In this document: positions 54,527 through 62,986 of the stretch, piece after piece
Position numbering within the stretch: position 1 is the first letter of the stretch
How the letters are laid out: each line of letters begins with the position of its first letter
Assembly: GCF_014451325.2 (NCBI RefSeq)
Contig: NZ_JACSCH020000001.1
Coordinates: 288,845 to 352,844, forward strand
Source of the DNA: Streptomyces sp. CB02980
GTDB lineage: Bacteria; Actinomycetota; Actinomycetes; Streptomycetales; Streptomycetaceae
Direction of reading: 5' to 3'
DNA: 64,000 nt
The notes under the pieces: generated by a model
The model's input: the letters and a program-made list of their open reading frames with translations, nothing else
What the model was told of the DNA's origin: nothing
Database searches by the model: none
Made by a program: the position numbers and the translations under genes

Positions 54527-54560
54527 CGTTGGGGCCCGCACCGACCTGCGGGCCCCAACG
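54527..54560 (+). terminator. Strong hairpin terminator
   Basis: CGTTGGGGCCCGCA (54527-54540) and TGCGGGCCCCAACG (54547-54560) form a perfect 14-bp stem with a 6-base loop. It probably ends the transcript of the STAS gene (or the small gene overlapping it). Confidence 0.8.
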
Positions 54561-55024
54561 ACCGCTCCTCGTACCGGCAAGGCGTGCGACCTCGGACGGC
54601 CGGTTCTCTTCGACCGTGCAGGGACCCAAACCGGCGCGGCCGGCGATGTGGGCGGTGAGCTGCCGGAACGGCCGTACACTCGCTCCATGGGTCGCACGAG
54701 TTCGTCGAGGCAGTGCCTGTGGCAGGCCTCCTCCGGAGTGCGTCCGGCCGTCGTCGACCCGGCCACCGCCGCTGACGTCGAGGCGCCCCCGACCCGCCGT
54801 ATCGCGCTCCACGGCCACGGCTAGCGATCCTCTCCCCCGGCGCCGCCACTCTCCACGCCGTACGCCGGACCCCTCCCGGGCCCCGTTCAACGCCCGCCTC
54901 GCCCTGCCGGCGCCGGGTGGTCTCCGCCCCGCTCCACGTCACCACAGCAGCGTTCCGGCACTCGCCCGGCGCTGCCGCCTGGCACGGCCGCACGACCGGG
55001 CCGGGCCACCTCGAAGGGATCATT
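54561..55024. other. 460-bp stretch upstream of the MurE-like gene
   Basis: No secure gene. A 45-codon frame at 54687-54824 (MGRTSSSRQCLWQASSGVRP) lacks a ribosome-binding site and is not convincing. The promoter of the ligase gene should lie in the right half. Confidence 0.45.
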
Positions 55025-56542
55025 GTGAAGCTGAGCGAATTGCTGGCCGGGCAGGAGCATCACGTACTCCAGGGAGACCCGCGCAGCACGCTGATCACCG
55101 CGGGGACGACCTTCGACGTGGATCGGGTGACGCCGGGTTGCCTGTTCATCGCCGTGCCCGGGCACCGGGAGGGCGGGCCCGGCTCCGTGGCGCCCGCGCT
55201 CGCCCGCGGAGCGGCCGCCGTAGTCGTCGACGGTACGGAACCGGCCTCGGCGTCGGTGTGGCCGCCGGGCTCGTGTGCCGTGCGGGTGCCGGACATCCGG
55301 AGGGCGGCCGCGATCGTGACCTCCCGTTACTTCGGGGAACCGGGCCGTCAGATGGACGTGGTGGCGGTCACCGGCACCAACGGCAAGACATCGGTCTCGT
55401 ACATGGTCGAGTCCGCCCTGCGGATCTCCGAGGGCGCGAAGGTGGGAGTCATCGGGACGGCCGGCAGCCGGATCGGCGACGAGCTGATCCCGATGCCACG
55501 ATCGGTGCTGACCACCCCGGAGTCGCCCGACCTGCAGTATCTCCTGGGGTGCATGCGTGACCGTGGGGCCGGCAGTGTGGTGCTCGAGGCCACGTCGATG
55601 GGCCTGCTGACGCACCGCGTGGACCGTACGTTCATCGACGTCGGGGTGTTCACCAACCTGACCCAGGACCACCTCGACGACCACGGAACCATGGCGAACT
55701 ACCGGGACGCCAAGCTCCGTCTCTTCCAGGGACTGTGCCGGCACGCGGTCGTCAATGCCGACGATCCGGTGGGCGCCGGGATCGTGGCGATGATGCCCGG
55801 TGCGGTGACCACGTACGCCCTCGATGGACCGGCGGACTACCGGGCGACCGATCTCGCCGTCAGCGCGTCCGGCACCCGTTTCACCCTCCACCACGACGGG
55901 CGTACGTATCCGGCGTCGATCCCCGTCCCGGGGCGGTTCTCCGTGGCCAACGCCCTCGCCACCCTGGCCGCCTGCCACGTCCTCGGGCACGAGCTGGGCG
56001 ACCTGGTGACCGCACTGGACCGGATGCCGCCCGTCCCCGGCCGGTTCGAACGCTTCGAGACCCCGGAGGGCACCTCCGTGATCGTGGACTACGCCCATTC
56101 ACCGGACTCCCTGGACAAGGTACTGACCACCGTCCGCGGCTACGCCCGAGGCCGGATCATCACCGTCTTCGGCTGCGGCGGCGACCGGGACGACACGAAG
56201 CGTGCCGACATGGGCCGGATCGCCGGGGCCCACTCCGACCTGTGCGTCCTCACCTCGGACAACCCGCGCAACGAGGATCCGCAGGCCATCCTGGACCAGA
56301 TCACGCCCGGCCTCGCCGCGACCGGCACGCCGTTCGAGCGGATCGCCGACCGCCGCGAGGCGATCGCGTTCGCCCTGTCCGAGGCGAGCCCCGAGGACAC
56401 CGTCCTGATCGCCGGCAAGGGCAGCGAGCCGTACCAGATCGTCGGCGAGGAACTGCTGCCCTTCAGCGACATGGCCACCGTGCGTGAACTCGCCCTGGCA
56501 CGGACGGCCACCCGGTCCCGCGCCTCTCGGTCCGCCGCTTGA
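55025..56542 (+). CDS. MurE-like UDP-N-acetylmuramyl-tripeptide synthetase
   Basis: GTG 55025 starts a 505-residue Mur ligase. The N-terminal domain binds UDP-MurNAc (VTPGCLFIAVPGHREGGPGS). The ATP loop is VAVTGTNGKTSVSYM (~116), the catalytic VLEATSMGL follows, and the carbamylated Lys is in YRDAKLRLF (~226). The diaminopimelate-type specificity motif DNPRNEDP is at ~411. The late motif, usually GKGHE, is GKGSEPYQ here. MurE adds the third residue of the peptidoglycan stem. This copy stands alone, outside a division/cell-wall cluster, so it may be an extra, specialised or resistance-linked paralogue. It converges on an MFS exporter gene. Confidence 0.88.
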   Translation: MKLSELLAGQEHHVLQGDPRSTLITAGTTFDVDRVTPGCLFIAVPGHREGGPGSVAPALARGAAAVVVDGTEPASASVWPPGSCAVRVPDIRRAAAIVTSRYFGEPGRQMDVVAVTGTNGKTSVSYMVESALRISEGAKVGVIGTAGSRIGDELIPMPRSVLTTPESPDLQYLLGCMRDRGAGSVVLEATSMGLLTHRVDRTFIDVGVFTNLTQDHLDDHGTMANYRDAKLRLFQGLCRHAVVNADDPVGAGIVAMMPGAVTTYALDGPADYRATDLAVSASGTRFTLHHDGRTYPASIPVPGRFSVANALATLAACHVLGHELGDLVTALDRMPPVPGRFERFETPEGTSVIVDYAHSPDSLDKVLTTVRGYARGRIITVFGCGGDRDDTKRADMGRIAGAHSDLCVLTSDNPRNEDPQAILDQITPGLAATGTPFERIADRREAIAFALSEASPEDTVLIAGKGSEPYQIVGEELLPFSDMATVRELALARTATRSRASRSAA

Positions 56543-56715
56543 TCCGTTCGTAGAGGGAGCCGGTCACGGCAGGTGCCCGCTCGGCGCGCCGAGACCACCC
56601 GTTCCATGCACGGGGCTTGAGGAACGCGTGGCGGTCGCCGAGGCGACGATGAGATCGAGGTGCTCTCGACACGGCGACGGCCCGCGTCGAGAGCACCGGA
56701 CCGCTCGTCCGGGTG

Positions 56716-58230
56716 TCAGCCGGGTGTGGGGGCGGTCTTGTTCGTCGTGGTGCCGTCCTCGTCCTGGGCCGCCGGCTCGGCCGGCTGCGGTGGAGCGGGC
56801 GGGGTACGGACCAGCAGCGCGACCAGCACGGCCACGGCGCCGAGTACGGCCCCGATGCCGAACCCCCAGCGGATGCCCGTGGCCAGGGCGCCGGTGGTGC
56901 CGGCGCCATCGGCTGCGGCCGTGGCGGCGTGTCCCGACATCACACTGATGACCAGGGCGGTGCCGGCGGCGGCTGCGACCTGTTGGAGCGAGCCGAGGAT
57001 GGCGGAGCCGTGGGGGTAGAGGTGCGGCGGCAGCACGGAGAGGCCGGAAGTGAAGACGGGGGTGAAGACGAACGCCATCCCCGCGCTCAGGGCCACGTGA
57101 AGGGCCAGCACCAGCCACGGCGAGGTCTGTTCGCCCGTGAGTGCGAACAGCGCGAGGCACAGCGCGGTGAGTGCGGCTCCGGGTACGACAAGGCGTGGTG
57201 CGCCGAATCGGTCGTAGAGCTTGCCGACCTGTGGTCCGAGCAGGCCCATGGTCAGGCCGCCCGGGATGAGCAGCAGCCCGGTCTGCAGTGAGGTCAGGCC
57301 GCGCACCTCCTGCAGATAGATCGGCAGCAGGACGAACGCACCCATGAGGGCCATGAAGGACAGGCACATCAGGGCAAGCGCCACGGAGAAGTGACGAAAT
57401 GTCAGGGCGCGCAGGTCGAGCAGCGGTGTGGACGAGCGCTGAAGTGCCAGCTGTCGCCAAACGAAGAGGCCCACCAGCACGGCGCCGGCCAGGGTCATGA
57501 CCGGCGGGGACAGGGGGGCCTGCACTGCGTCCCCGGCGCCGAGCCCGCTCAGACCGTAGACCAGGAAGCCGAACCCCGCTGCAGCCAGGGGGACGGACAC
57601 CCAGTCGATCGGGACGGCCTGCGGCTCGCCGATATTGACCAGCTTCCTCCGGCCGAAGACGGCCATGGCTCCGGCGATGGGCAGCACGGCCAGGAACAGC
57701 AGGCGCCATGTCCCCAACTGCAGCAGCACACCGGAGACCGCCGGGCCGAGTGCGGGTGCGACGGAGATGACGAGGGTGATGTTACCCATCACACGGCCGC
57801 GGTCGTGCGGGGGCACCAGGGTCATCAGCGTCGTCATGAGCAGCGGCATCATGACGGCGGTGCCGCCGGCCTGGATGACGCGGGCGGCCAGCAGCACGGG
57901 GAAGGCGGGCGCGGCCGCGGCCAGAGCCGTACCGGCCAGGAACAGGGCCATGGCCAGGCTGAAGGCGGTCCGAGTCGTCACGCGCTGCAGGAACCACCCC
58001 GTCACCGGGATGACGACGGCCATGGTGAGCATGAAGGCCGTGGACAGCCACCCCGCGGCTGCCGCGGTGACCTCGAACTCGCGCATGAGCCGCGGGATCG
58101 CGTTGACCATGATCGTCTCGTTGAGGAGGACGACGAACGTGGACAGCACGAGAATCCGCAGCACGGCGGTGATGTGGGCGGGCGAGAGGGTGGGCGTTGC
58201 GTGGGGAACGGGCATGGCGCCTTCCGTCAT
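56716..58230 (-). CDS. MFS drug exporter (DHA2 family)
   Basis: ATG 58230 has GGAGG nine bases upstream. The 504-residue protein has 14 predicted membrane helices. It begins with ILVLSTFVVLLNETIMVNAI (motif D1), with VIPVTGWFLQRVTTRTAFSL as motif A region and LVISVAPALGPAVSGVLLQL as motif C (antiporter). The C-terminal ~30 residues are Pro/Gln/Glu-rich. It lies downstream of a MarR gene on the same strand (126 bp away), so it may belong to that MarR regulon along with the divergent old-yellow-enzyme gene. Confidence 0.9.
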   Translation of the reverse strand: MTEGAMPVPHATPTLSPAHITAVLRILVLSTFVVLLNETIMVNAIPRLMREFEVTAAAAGWLSTAFMLTMAVVIPVTGWFLQRVTTRTAFSLAMALFLAGTALAAAAPAFPVLLAARVIQAGGTAVMMPLLMTTLMTLVPPHDRGRVMGNITLVISVAPALGPAVSGVLLQLGTWRLLFLAVLPIAGAMAVFGRRKLVNIGEPQAVPIDWVSVPLAAAGFGFLVYGLSGLGAGDAVQAPLSPPVMTLAGAVLVGLFVWRQLALQRSSTPLLDLRALTFRHFSVALALMCLSFMALMGAFVLLPIYLQEVRGLTSLQTGLLLIPGGLTMGLLGPQVGKLYDRFGAPRLVVPGAALTALCLALFALTGEQTSPWLVLALHVALSAGMAFVFTPVFTSGLSVLPPHLYPHGSAILGSLQQVAAAAGTALVISVMSGHAATAAADGAGTTGALATGIRWGFGIGAVLGAVAVLVALLVRTPPAPPQPAEPAAQDEDGTTTNKTAPTPG

Positions 58231-58355
58231 GTGAGCGTCCTCCACACGTGGCAGCTCACACTGAAGGGCCGTGGCGCCGGGAAGAACTCATGGGTGTTCC
58301 CGATCCTGTCGGCGGCGCCGCCCGAGCACAATCCAATTTCCCGGCAGCCAGGGGA

Positions 58356-58790
58356 TCAGCTGGCGGGGTGCGAGCCGAAGACCCGTTCCAGCAGGGCGTA
58401 CAGGGAGTCCCGGTCCTGACCGCTGAGCCTGTCCAGGCCCTCCTGCGTGGTGCGCATCTTCGCGCGGATCGCGTCGGTGACGCGCTCGCCCTCGGCCGTG
58501 AGGATGACGTTCTTGACGCGCCGGTCGGAGGCGTCGGCCTCGCGGCGCACCATGCCGCGCTTCTCCAGCCGGTCGATGATCCCGGTCATGTTGGAGGCGT
58601 CGCAGGTCATGGTCTCGGCCAGGGAGCGCATCGCGGCGGGTCCCCGGCGCAGCACGGTCAGAGCCTTGCCCTGGCTCGCCGTGAGGTTCTCGCTCGCCGC
58701 CGCGACGGTGAAATCGCCGTAGTAGACGCCGAGCGACACGGAGAGCAGCTCCATGAGCTGGGCAGTGTCGGCGCGGGGAGCTTCTGTCAT
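58356..58790 (-). CDS. MarR-family transcriptional regulator
   Basis: The 144-residue regulator starts at ATG 58790 (MTEAPRADTAQLMELLSVSL); an ATG three codons upstream is equally possible. The winged helix is ENLTASQGKALTVLRRGPAA, MRSLAETMTCDASNMTGIID, RLEKRGMVRREADASDRRVK and NVILTAEGER. The DASDRR wing is typical. It diverges from an old-yellow-enzyme gene with several TCAAG half-sites between. It probably senses an electrophile or drug and derepresses the reductase and/or the exporter. Confidence 0.9.
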   Translation of the reverse strand: MTEAPRADTAQLMELLSVSLGVYYGDFTVAAASENLTASQGKALTVLRRGPAAMRSLAETMTCDASNMTGIIDRLEKRGMVRREADASDRRVKNVILTAEGERVTDAIRAKMRTTQEGLDRLSGQDRDSLYALLERVFGSHPAS

Positions 58791-58813
58791 GAGGCCCATT
58801 CTAGCCGGAGATA

Positions 58814-58885
58814 CTTGACTATCTCAAGCATCGACCTCTACCGTCCCCTCGTTGCATGAAGTTATCAAGCATCAAGGTTGTCAAG
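58814..58885. promoter_or_regulatory. Clustered CTTGA/TCAAG half-sites between marR and OYE genes
   Basis: CTTGA-N5-TCAAG at 58814-58828 is a perfect dyad next to the marR start. Further TCAAG half-sites occur at 58865, 58872 and 58881 before the oxidoreductase start. Two clusters flanking a divergent promoter pair suggest MarR repression of both directions. Confidence 0.55.
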
Positions 58886-58908
58886 TAAGTGCCACGAGGA
58901 GCGTCCCT

Positions 58909-60036
58909 GTGACCGTCACCGCGTCCCCCACCTCCCGCGCCGCCGAGATCCTGTCCCGGCCCGTCTCGCTGAACGGCCTGACCGTCCCGAACCGCATCGC
59001 GATGGCGCCGATGACGCGCATGTTCTCCCCCGGCGGAGTCCCCGGCGAGGACGTGTTGTCGTACTACGCCCGCCGCGCCGCCGCCGGCGTGGGCCTGATC
59101 GTCACCGAGGGGACCTACGTCGGCCACGAGTCGGCCGGGCAGAGCGACCGTGTGCCGCGGTTCCACGGCGAGGAGCAGCTGGCGGGATGGGCGAAGGTCG
59201 CCGAGGCCGTGCACGCGGCGGGCGGCACGATCGTGCCGCAGCTCTGGCACATCGGCATGGTGCGCAAGCAGGGCCAGGCCCCCTACGCCGACGCCCCGGC
59301 GATGGGCCCCTCCGGCATCCGCCCCGACGGCACCGAGGGCACGGGCGAGGCCATGACCCGGAAAGACCTGGACGACGTCATCGGCGCCTTCGCCGAGGCC
59401 GCAGCGGCCGCCGAGCGCATCGGCTTCGACGGCATCGAACTGCACGGCGCCCACGGCTACCTCCTCGACCAGTTCCTGTGGGCGGGGACGAACCGCCGCA
59501 CCGACGCCTACGGCGGCGACCCCGTGGCCCGTACGAAGTTCGCGGCCGAGGTCGTGAGCGCGGTCCGCGAGACCGTATCGCCCGAATTCCCGGTGATCTT
59601 CCGGTTCTCGCAGTGGAAGCAGGACGCCTACGACGCGCGGCTCGCCCAGACCCCGCAGGAGCTGGAGGCGATCCTGGCCCCGCTCGCCGCGGCCGGCGTC
59701 GACGCCTTCCACGCCTCCACCCGCCGCCACTGGATTCCCGAGTTCGAGGACTCGGACCTGAACCTGGCGGGCTGGACCAAGAAGCTCACGGGCAGGCCCA
59801 CCATCACCGTCGGCTCGGTCGGCCTCGACGGCGACTTCATCCACGCCTTCGCGGGCGAAGGCGCCCCGGTACAGGGCATCGACGACCTGCTCGACCGCCT
59901 GGAGCGGGACGAGTTCGACATGGTCGCCGTCGGCCGCGCGCTGCTCCAGGACCCGGAGTGGGCGGCGAAGGTCCTGGCGGGGCGGACCGACGAGCTCAAG
60001 CCGTACGACGCGGCCGCGGTGAAGACGCTCAGCTAG
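58909..60036 (+). CDS. Old yellow enzyme-family NADH:flavin oxidoreductase
   Basis: GTG 58909 (GAGGA nine bases upstream) gives 375 residues. The FMN-binding TIM barrel has LNGLTVPNRIAMAPMTRMFS, GLIVTEGTYVGHESAGQSDR and IVPQLWHIGMV. IELHGAHGYLLDQFLW and TDAYGGDPVARTKFAAEVVS follow, with DMVAVGRALLQDPEWAAKVL at the end. HGAHGYLLDQF and YGG are the signature of the family. It should reduce alkenes or nitro compounds conjugated to electron-withdrawing groups, consistent with control by the divergent MarR sensor. Confidence 0.92.
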   Translation: MTVTASPTSRAAEILSRPVSLNGLTVPNRIAMAPMTRMFSPGGVPGEDVLSYYARRAAAGVGLIVTEGTYVGHESAGQSDRVPRFHGEEQLAGWAKVAEAVHAAGGTIVPQLWHIGMVRKQGQAPYADAPAMGPSGIRPDGTEGTGEAMTRKDLDDVIGAFAEAAAAAERIGFDGIELHGAHGYLLDQFLWAGTNRRTDAYGGDPVARTKFAAEVVSAVRETVSPEFPVIFRFSQWKQDAYDARLAQTPQELEAILAPLAAAGVDAFHASTRRHWIPEFEDSDLNLAGWTKKLTGRPTITVGSVGLDGDFIHAFAGEGAPVQGIDDLLDRLERDEFDMVAVGRALLQDPEWAAKVLAGRTDELKPYDAAAVKTLS

Positions 60037-60069
60037 CCCCGAATCCTGGCGGCCGTTCACCGACGGAGC

Positions 60070-60190
60070 CGGCCCGCCGTCCCGCGTCCGCTCGGGACGG
60101 ACGGCCGGCTGGCTGGCTGGCTCGGGACGAACGGCCGGCCGGCTCGGGACAGCCGGCCCGGCCGACCGGCTCGCCGGCCGGGCCGGGAGC
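60070..60190. repeat. GGCCGGCT/CTCGGGAC low-complexity repeats
   Basis: The convergent gap after the OYE gene contains imperfect repeats of GGCCGGCTGGCT and GCTCGGGACG (e.g. 60097-60125 and 60130-60160). They can form multiple hairpins and probably terminate transcription from both sides. Confidence 0.5.
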
Positions 60191-60204
60191 GGAGCCTCGG
60201 TCGC

Positions 60205-61332
60205 TCACGGGGCCGGGGCGGCTCGGCGCTCGCACAGGCGTACGGCGAGGGCGGCGATGTCGTCGTCGAGACGCCCTTGGGTGTAACGAAGGAGATCGCG
60301 GTGAAGCGCCGCGAGAAGTTCGCGGGGTGGCGTCAGGGGCTGCCGGCGCGTCCAGGCTGCCAGCGGGAAGAACTCGCCGTGCCGGTCGCGGGCCTCGGCG
60401 ATCCCGTCGGTGTAGAGGAGCAGCAGGTCGCCCGGGGCGAAGGCGCAGGTGTCGACGTTGTAGTGGTCACCCAGCAGGTCGGCGAGGCTGAGCAGGGGCG
60501 AGGGCGTCTTCGACTCGAGGACGCGCAGTGTCGCGTGGTTCAGGAGCAGCGGGGGCGGGTGTCCGCAGTTGAGGACGTCGATCCGCCCGCCGTCGTTCGG
60601 AATCTCGACGAGAAGCGCGGTGGCGAAGCGCTCCATCGTCCCCTCGGGGGGAAAGGCTCCGTTGTACCGGGTGCAGCTGGCGTCGAGCCTGCGGGCGATG
60701 TCGACCATGTCCTTCTCGCTGTAGGCCGCCTCGCGGAAGGCGTTGACGATGGCCGCGGCCGCCCCCACGGCCGGTAGGCCCTTGCCCCGCACGTCACCGA
60801 TGAGCAGCCTGACGCCGTACGGCGTGTCGACGGCCTCGTAGAAGTCGCCGCCGATGCGCGCCTCGGCCGCGGCCGCCAGGTACAGCGACTCGATCTCGAC
60901 GCCTCTGAAGCGGCGCGGCATCGGGCCCAGCACCACCTGCTGCGCCGCGTCGGCGACGAGCCGTACCTGTAGGAGGGTGCGTTCCCGCTGGAGCCGCACA
61001 TGGCTTCCGTACGCCGCGGCGACGGTGACGGCGATGATCCCCGCAACGGTCCACCATGTTCCGAGGTCGGGGAAGACGAGGCTGAGGCCGACCATCAGCA
61101 CCAGGCAGACCGTGCCGAGCAGGATGGTGGGCAGGACCGGCCACATGGCGGCGGCCAGAGCCGGTGCGGCGGGCAGGAGGCGACTGAAAGCCATCTCGGG
61201 CGGAGTGGTGTAGGCCAGTGCGGCGATCACGACGGTCAGGATGACGGGCGACAGCCGCACGAGCACCCCCGGGCCGTAGCGCCCGCGAAGCATTAGCCCT
61301 AGCCGTAGCCGTAGCTCTCCAGACCCGATCAC
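60205..61332 (-). CDS. Membrane-anchored SpoIIE/PP2C-family phosphatase
   Basis: The GTG at 61332 gives 375 residues (VIGSGELRLRLGLMLRGRYG); the ATG at 61293 is an alternative. Three or four membrane helices follow (VLVRLSPVILTVVIAALAYT; LPTILLGTVCLVLMVGLSLV; TVAGIIAVTVAAAYGSHV). The cytosolic SpoIIE domain is canonical: EARIGGDFYEAVDTPYGVRL, LIGDVRGKGLPAVGAAAAIV, LLLLYTDGIAEARD and RLDDDIAALAVRL. All metal ligands are kept, so it is likely active on a STAS protein. It belongs to a widespread Streptomyces membrane phosphatase group. Confidence 0.9.
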   Translation of the reverse strand: MIGSGELRLRLGLMLRGRYGPGVLVRLSPVILTVVIAALAYTTPPEMAFSRLLPAAPALAAAMWPVLPTILLGTVCLVLMVGLSLVFPDLGTWWTVAGIIAVTVAAAYGSHVRLQRERTLLQVRLVADAAQQVVLGPMPRRFRGVEIESLYLAAAAEARIGGDFYEAVDTPYGVRLLIGDVRGKGLPAVGAAAAIVNAFREAAYSEKDMVDIARRLDASCTRYNGAFPPEGTMERFATALLVEIPNDGGRIDVLNCGHPPPLLLNHATLRVLESKTPSPLLSLADLLGDHYNVDTCAFAPGDLLLLYTDGIAEARDRHGEFFPLAAWTRRQPLTPPRELLAALHRDLLRYTQGRLDDDIAALAVRLCERRAAPAP

Positions 61333-61498
61333 ACCGGACAGAATATCCACACAAGAGGTACATAGCGCCTCGGAGCAGAGGCGGCCCCCGAGGGGCGGAG
61401 GTCCGGCGCAGGTCAGCGGTGCAGGGCTGCCGGACGGAAGGCCGGCGGTGCCAGGCCTTTCACGTCCGCCCCGCGGGGACGTCATCGGCCGCCGCGCC

Positions 61499-61732
61499 CT
61501 ACGGGGACGTCAGCTCCTCCGCAGCGTCCGCCACCTCCCAGCGCAGCAGGTCGCCCGGCTGGCATTCGAGCACCTCGCAGAGTGCGGCGAGCGTCGCGAA
61601 CCGCACCGCCTTGGCCCTGCCGTTCTTGAGTACCGCCAGGTTGGCGGGCGTGATCCCCACCCGGCCGGCGAGCTCGCCCACGGACATCTTCCGCCTGGCC
61701 AGCATGACGTCGATGTCGACGACGATCGGCAT
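61499..61732 (-). CDS. XRE/Cro-C1-type helix-turn-helix regulator (YozG-like)
   Basis: ATG 61732 overlaps the stop of the upstream gene (TGATG), implying coupling. The 77-residue protein is a single Cro/C1 domain: VDIDVMLARRKMSVGELAGR, VGITPANLAVLKNGRAKAVR, FATLAALCEVLECQPGDLLR and WEVADAAEEL. This small HTH type is commonly paired with DUF2975 membrane proteins, as here, and probably autoregulates the pair in response to a membrane signal. Confidence 0.88.
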   Translation of the reverse strand: MPIVVDIDVMLARRKMSVGELAGRVGITPANLAVLKNGRAKAVRFATLAALCEVLECQPGDLLRWEVADAAEELTSP

Positions 61733-62223
61733 CAGATGACCTCGTCCAGCTCGGCCTGCATCCGCGCGGCTTCGACGTCGCGATCGACGGCCTGGGCGAG
61801 CAGCATCCGCAGCACGAGCACGATGAGCGCGACCCCCAGGATGGCCACGCCGATCCCGCCCATGATGACGGTGACGCCCGGGTCGTCCCGTTGGCCCGGC
61901 GCGTTGACGGCCGTGACCGCGAACCAGAGGACGGCGACCGCCACGATCGCGCCGATCACGCCGTCCACGTACCGGAAGGCGGCGAGGGAGAACACCGTCC
62001 CGCGCCGCACCATCGCCACCAGCCGCCATACACAGACCACAGCGACCTGCGCCGACACCATCCCCAGCACCACGATCACCCGCAGCGGGGTGAGGGGGAG
62101 CGACCCGTCCTCCGGGTCACTCCCACTCACCAAAACCCACACCATCAACGCCTGCACCAACACGGTGCCGACGAACACCACCGCGAGCACGGCACGCAAC
62201 GCACCCACTGCCAGCTTTCCCAT
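61732..62223 (-). CDS. DUF2975 family membrane protein
   Basis: The 163-residue protein starts at ATG 62223 and has four membrane helices: LRAVLAVVFVGTVLVQALMV, LRVIVVLGMVSAQVAVVCVW, GAIVAVAVLWFAVTAVN and GGIGVAILGVALIVLVLRML. The loop RLVAMVRRGTVFSLAAFRYV carries the characteristic GxxFS/RY segment of DUF2975. It is followed by its HTH partner with a one-base overlap. The function is unknown; it may hold or modulate the regulator at the membrane. Confidence 0.87.
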   Translation of the reverse strand: MGKLAVGALRAVLAVVFVGTVLVQALMVWVLVSGSDPEDGSLPLTPLRVIVVLGMVSAQVAVVCVWRLVAMVRRGTVFSLAAFRYVDGVIGAIVAVAVLWFAVTAVNAPGQRDDPGVTVIMGGIGVAILGVALIVLVLRMLLAQAVDRDVEAARMQAELDEVI

Positions 62224-62364
62224 GACCCATCCTCACATCGACTTACGACCGAAACCTATCGAATTTCGATAGGTCGAGCAAGGGGTGGATCGGAGCGGGG
62301 GCAGCGATTCCGCATCGCCGGGGGGCATCGGAGCTTCCGTGGCAGCGCGGGTGGCGTCCGGTCG

Positions 62365-62871
62365 CTATTCGATGCCGGTGTCGCCCAGAGCCTCCAGCAC
62401 CTGACGCAGGCCCGCGCCGGTGTTCGCGACCAGATCGCGATCCACGTCGGCGAGCAGGCGCGCGTAGTTCGCCAGGTGGTCGGCGAAGGCGGCGCGGGTG
62501 ACCTCGTGACCGTGCTCGGTGAGGCGGATCTTGATGGTGCGGCGGTCCTCGCCGTCGCGGACGCGCTCGACCAGGCCCTTCGCCTCCATCCTGTCGATCC
62601 GGTTGGTGATCGCGCCCGAGGTGACCATGGACGCCTTGAGGAAAGCCCCGGCAGTGAGGGCGTAGGGCGGGCCCGAGCGCTGCAGCGTGGTCAGCACGTC
62701 GAACTCCCCGTGCTCCACGCCGTGCGCGGCGGCCGAGGCCTTGGCGGACTTGTCGATCACCCGGGCCAGCCGCTGGATCCGCCCGAAGAGCTCCACCGGC
62801 CACAGGTCCTCCGCGACGTCGGGGCGCTCCTTGACCCACTGACCGATGATCGCGTCCACGGCATCACTCAT
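62365..62871 (-). CDS. MarR-family transcriptional regulator
   Basis: The 168-residue regulator starts at ATG 62871. The winged helix is VEHGEFDVLTTLQRSGPPYA, LTAGAFLKASMVTSGAITNR, IDRMEAKGLVERVRDGEDRR and TIKIRLTEHGHEVTRAAFAD. Divergently upstream lies the decayed nitroreductase gene; the 115 bp between them contains two strong dyads, so the regulator probably once controlled that enzyme and may still control the MFS gene further on. Confidence 0.9.
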   Translation of the reverse strand: MSDAVDAIIGQWVKERPDVAEDLWPVELFGRIQRLARVIDKSAKASAAAHGVEHGEFDVLTTLQRSGPPYALTAGAFLKASMVTSGAITNRIDRMEAKGLVERVRDGEDRRTIKIRLTEHGHEVTRAAFADHLANYARLLADVDRDLVANTGAGLRQVLEALGDTGIE

Positions 62872-62896
62872 CGCCGCACTCCTCTCCGTAGAAATC

Positions 62897-62958
62897 CTCT
62901 CAACGTTAAGACACTTGACGTTGAGAGAGTCGGGCTGCTTTTATCTCAACGTTGAGAT
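62897..62958. promoter_or_regulatory. MarR operator dyads
   Basis: CTCTCAACGT (62897-62906) is inverted as ACGTTGAGAG (62918-62927). At 62943-62958 the perfect 16-bp palindrome ATCTCAACGTTGAGAT occurs. All share the CTCAACGT half-site and lie between the divergent marR and nitroreductase-remnant starts. Confidence 0.8.
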
Positions 62959-62986
62959 TATCAAGGCTGAACGACAGGAGCATCCC

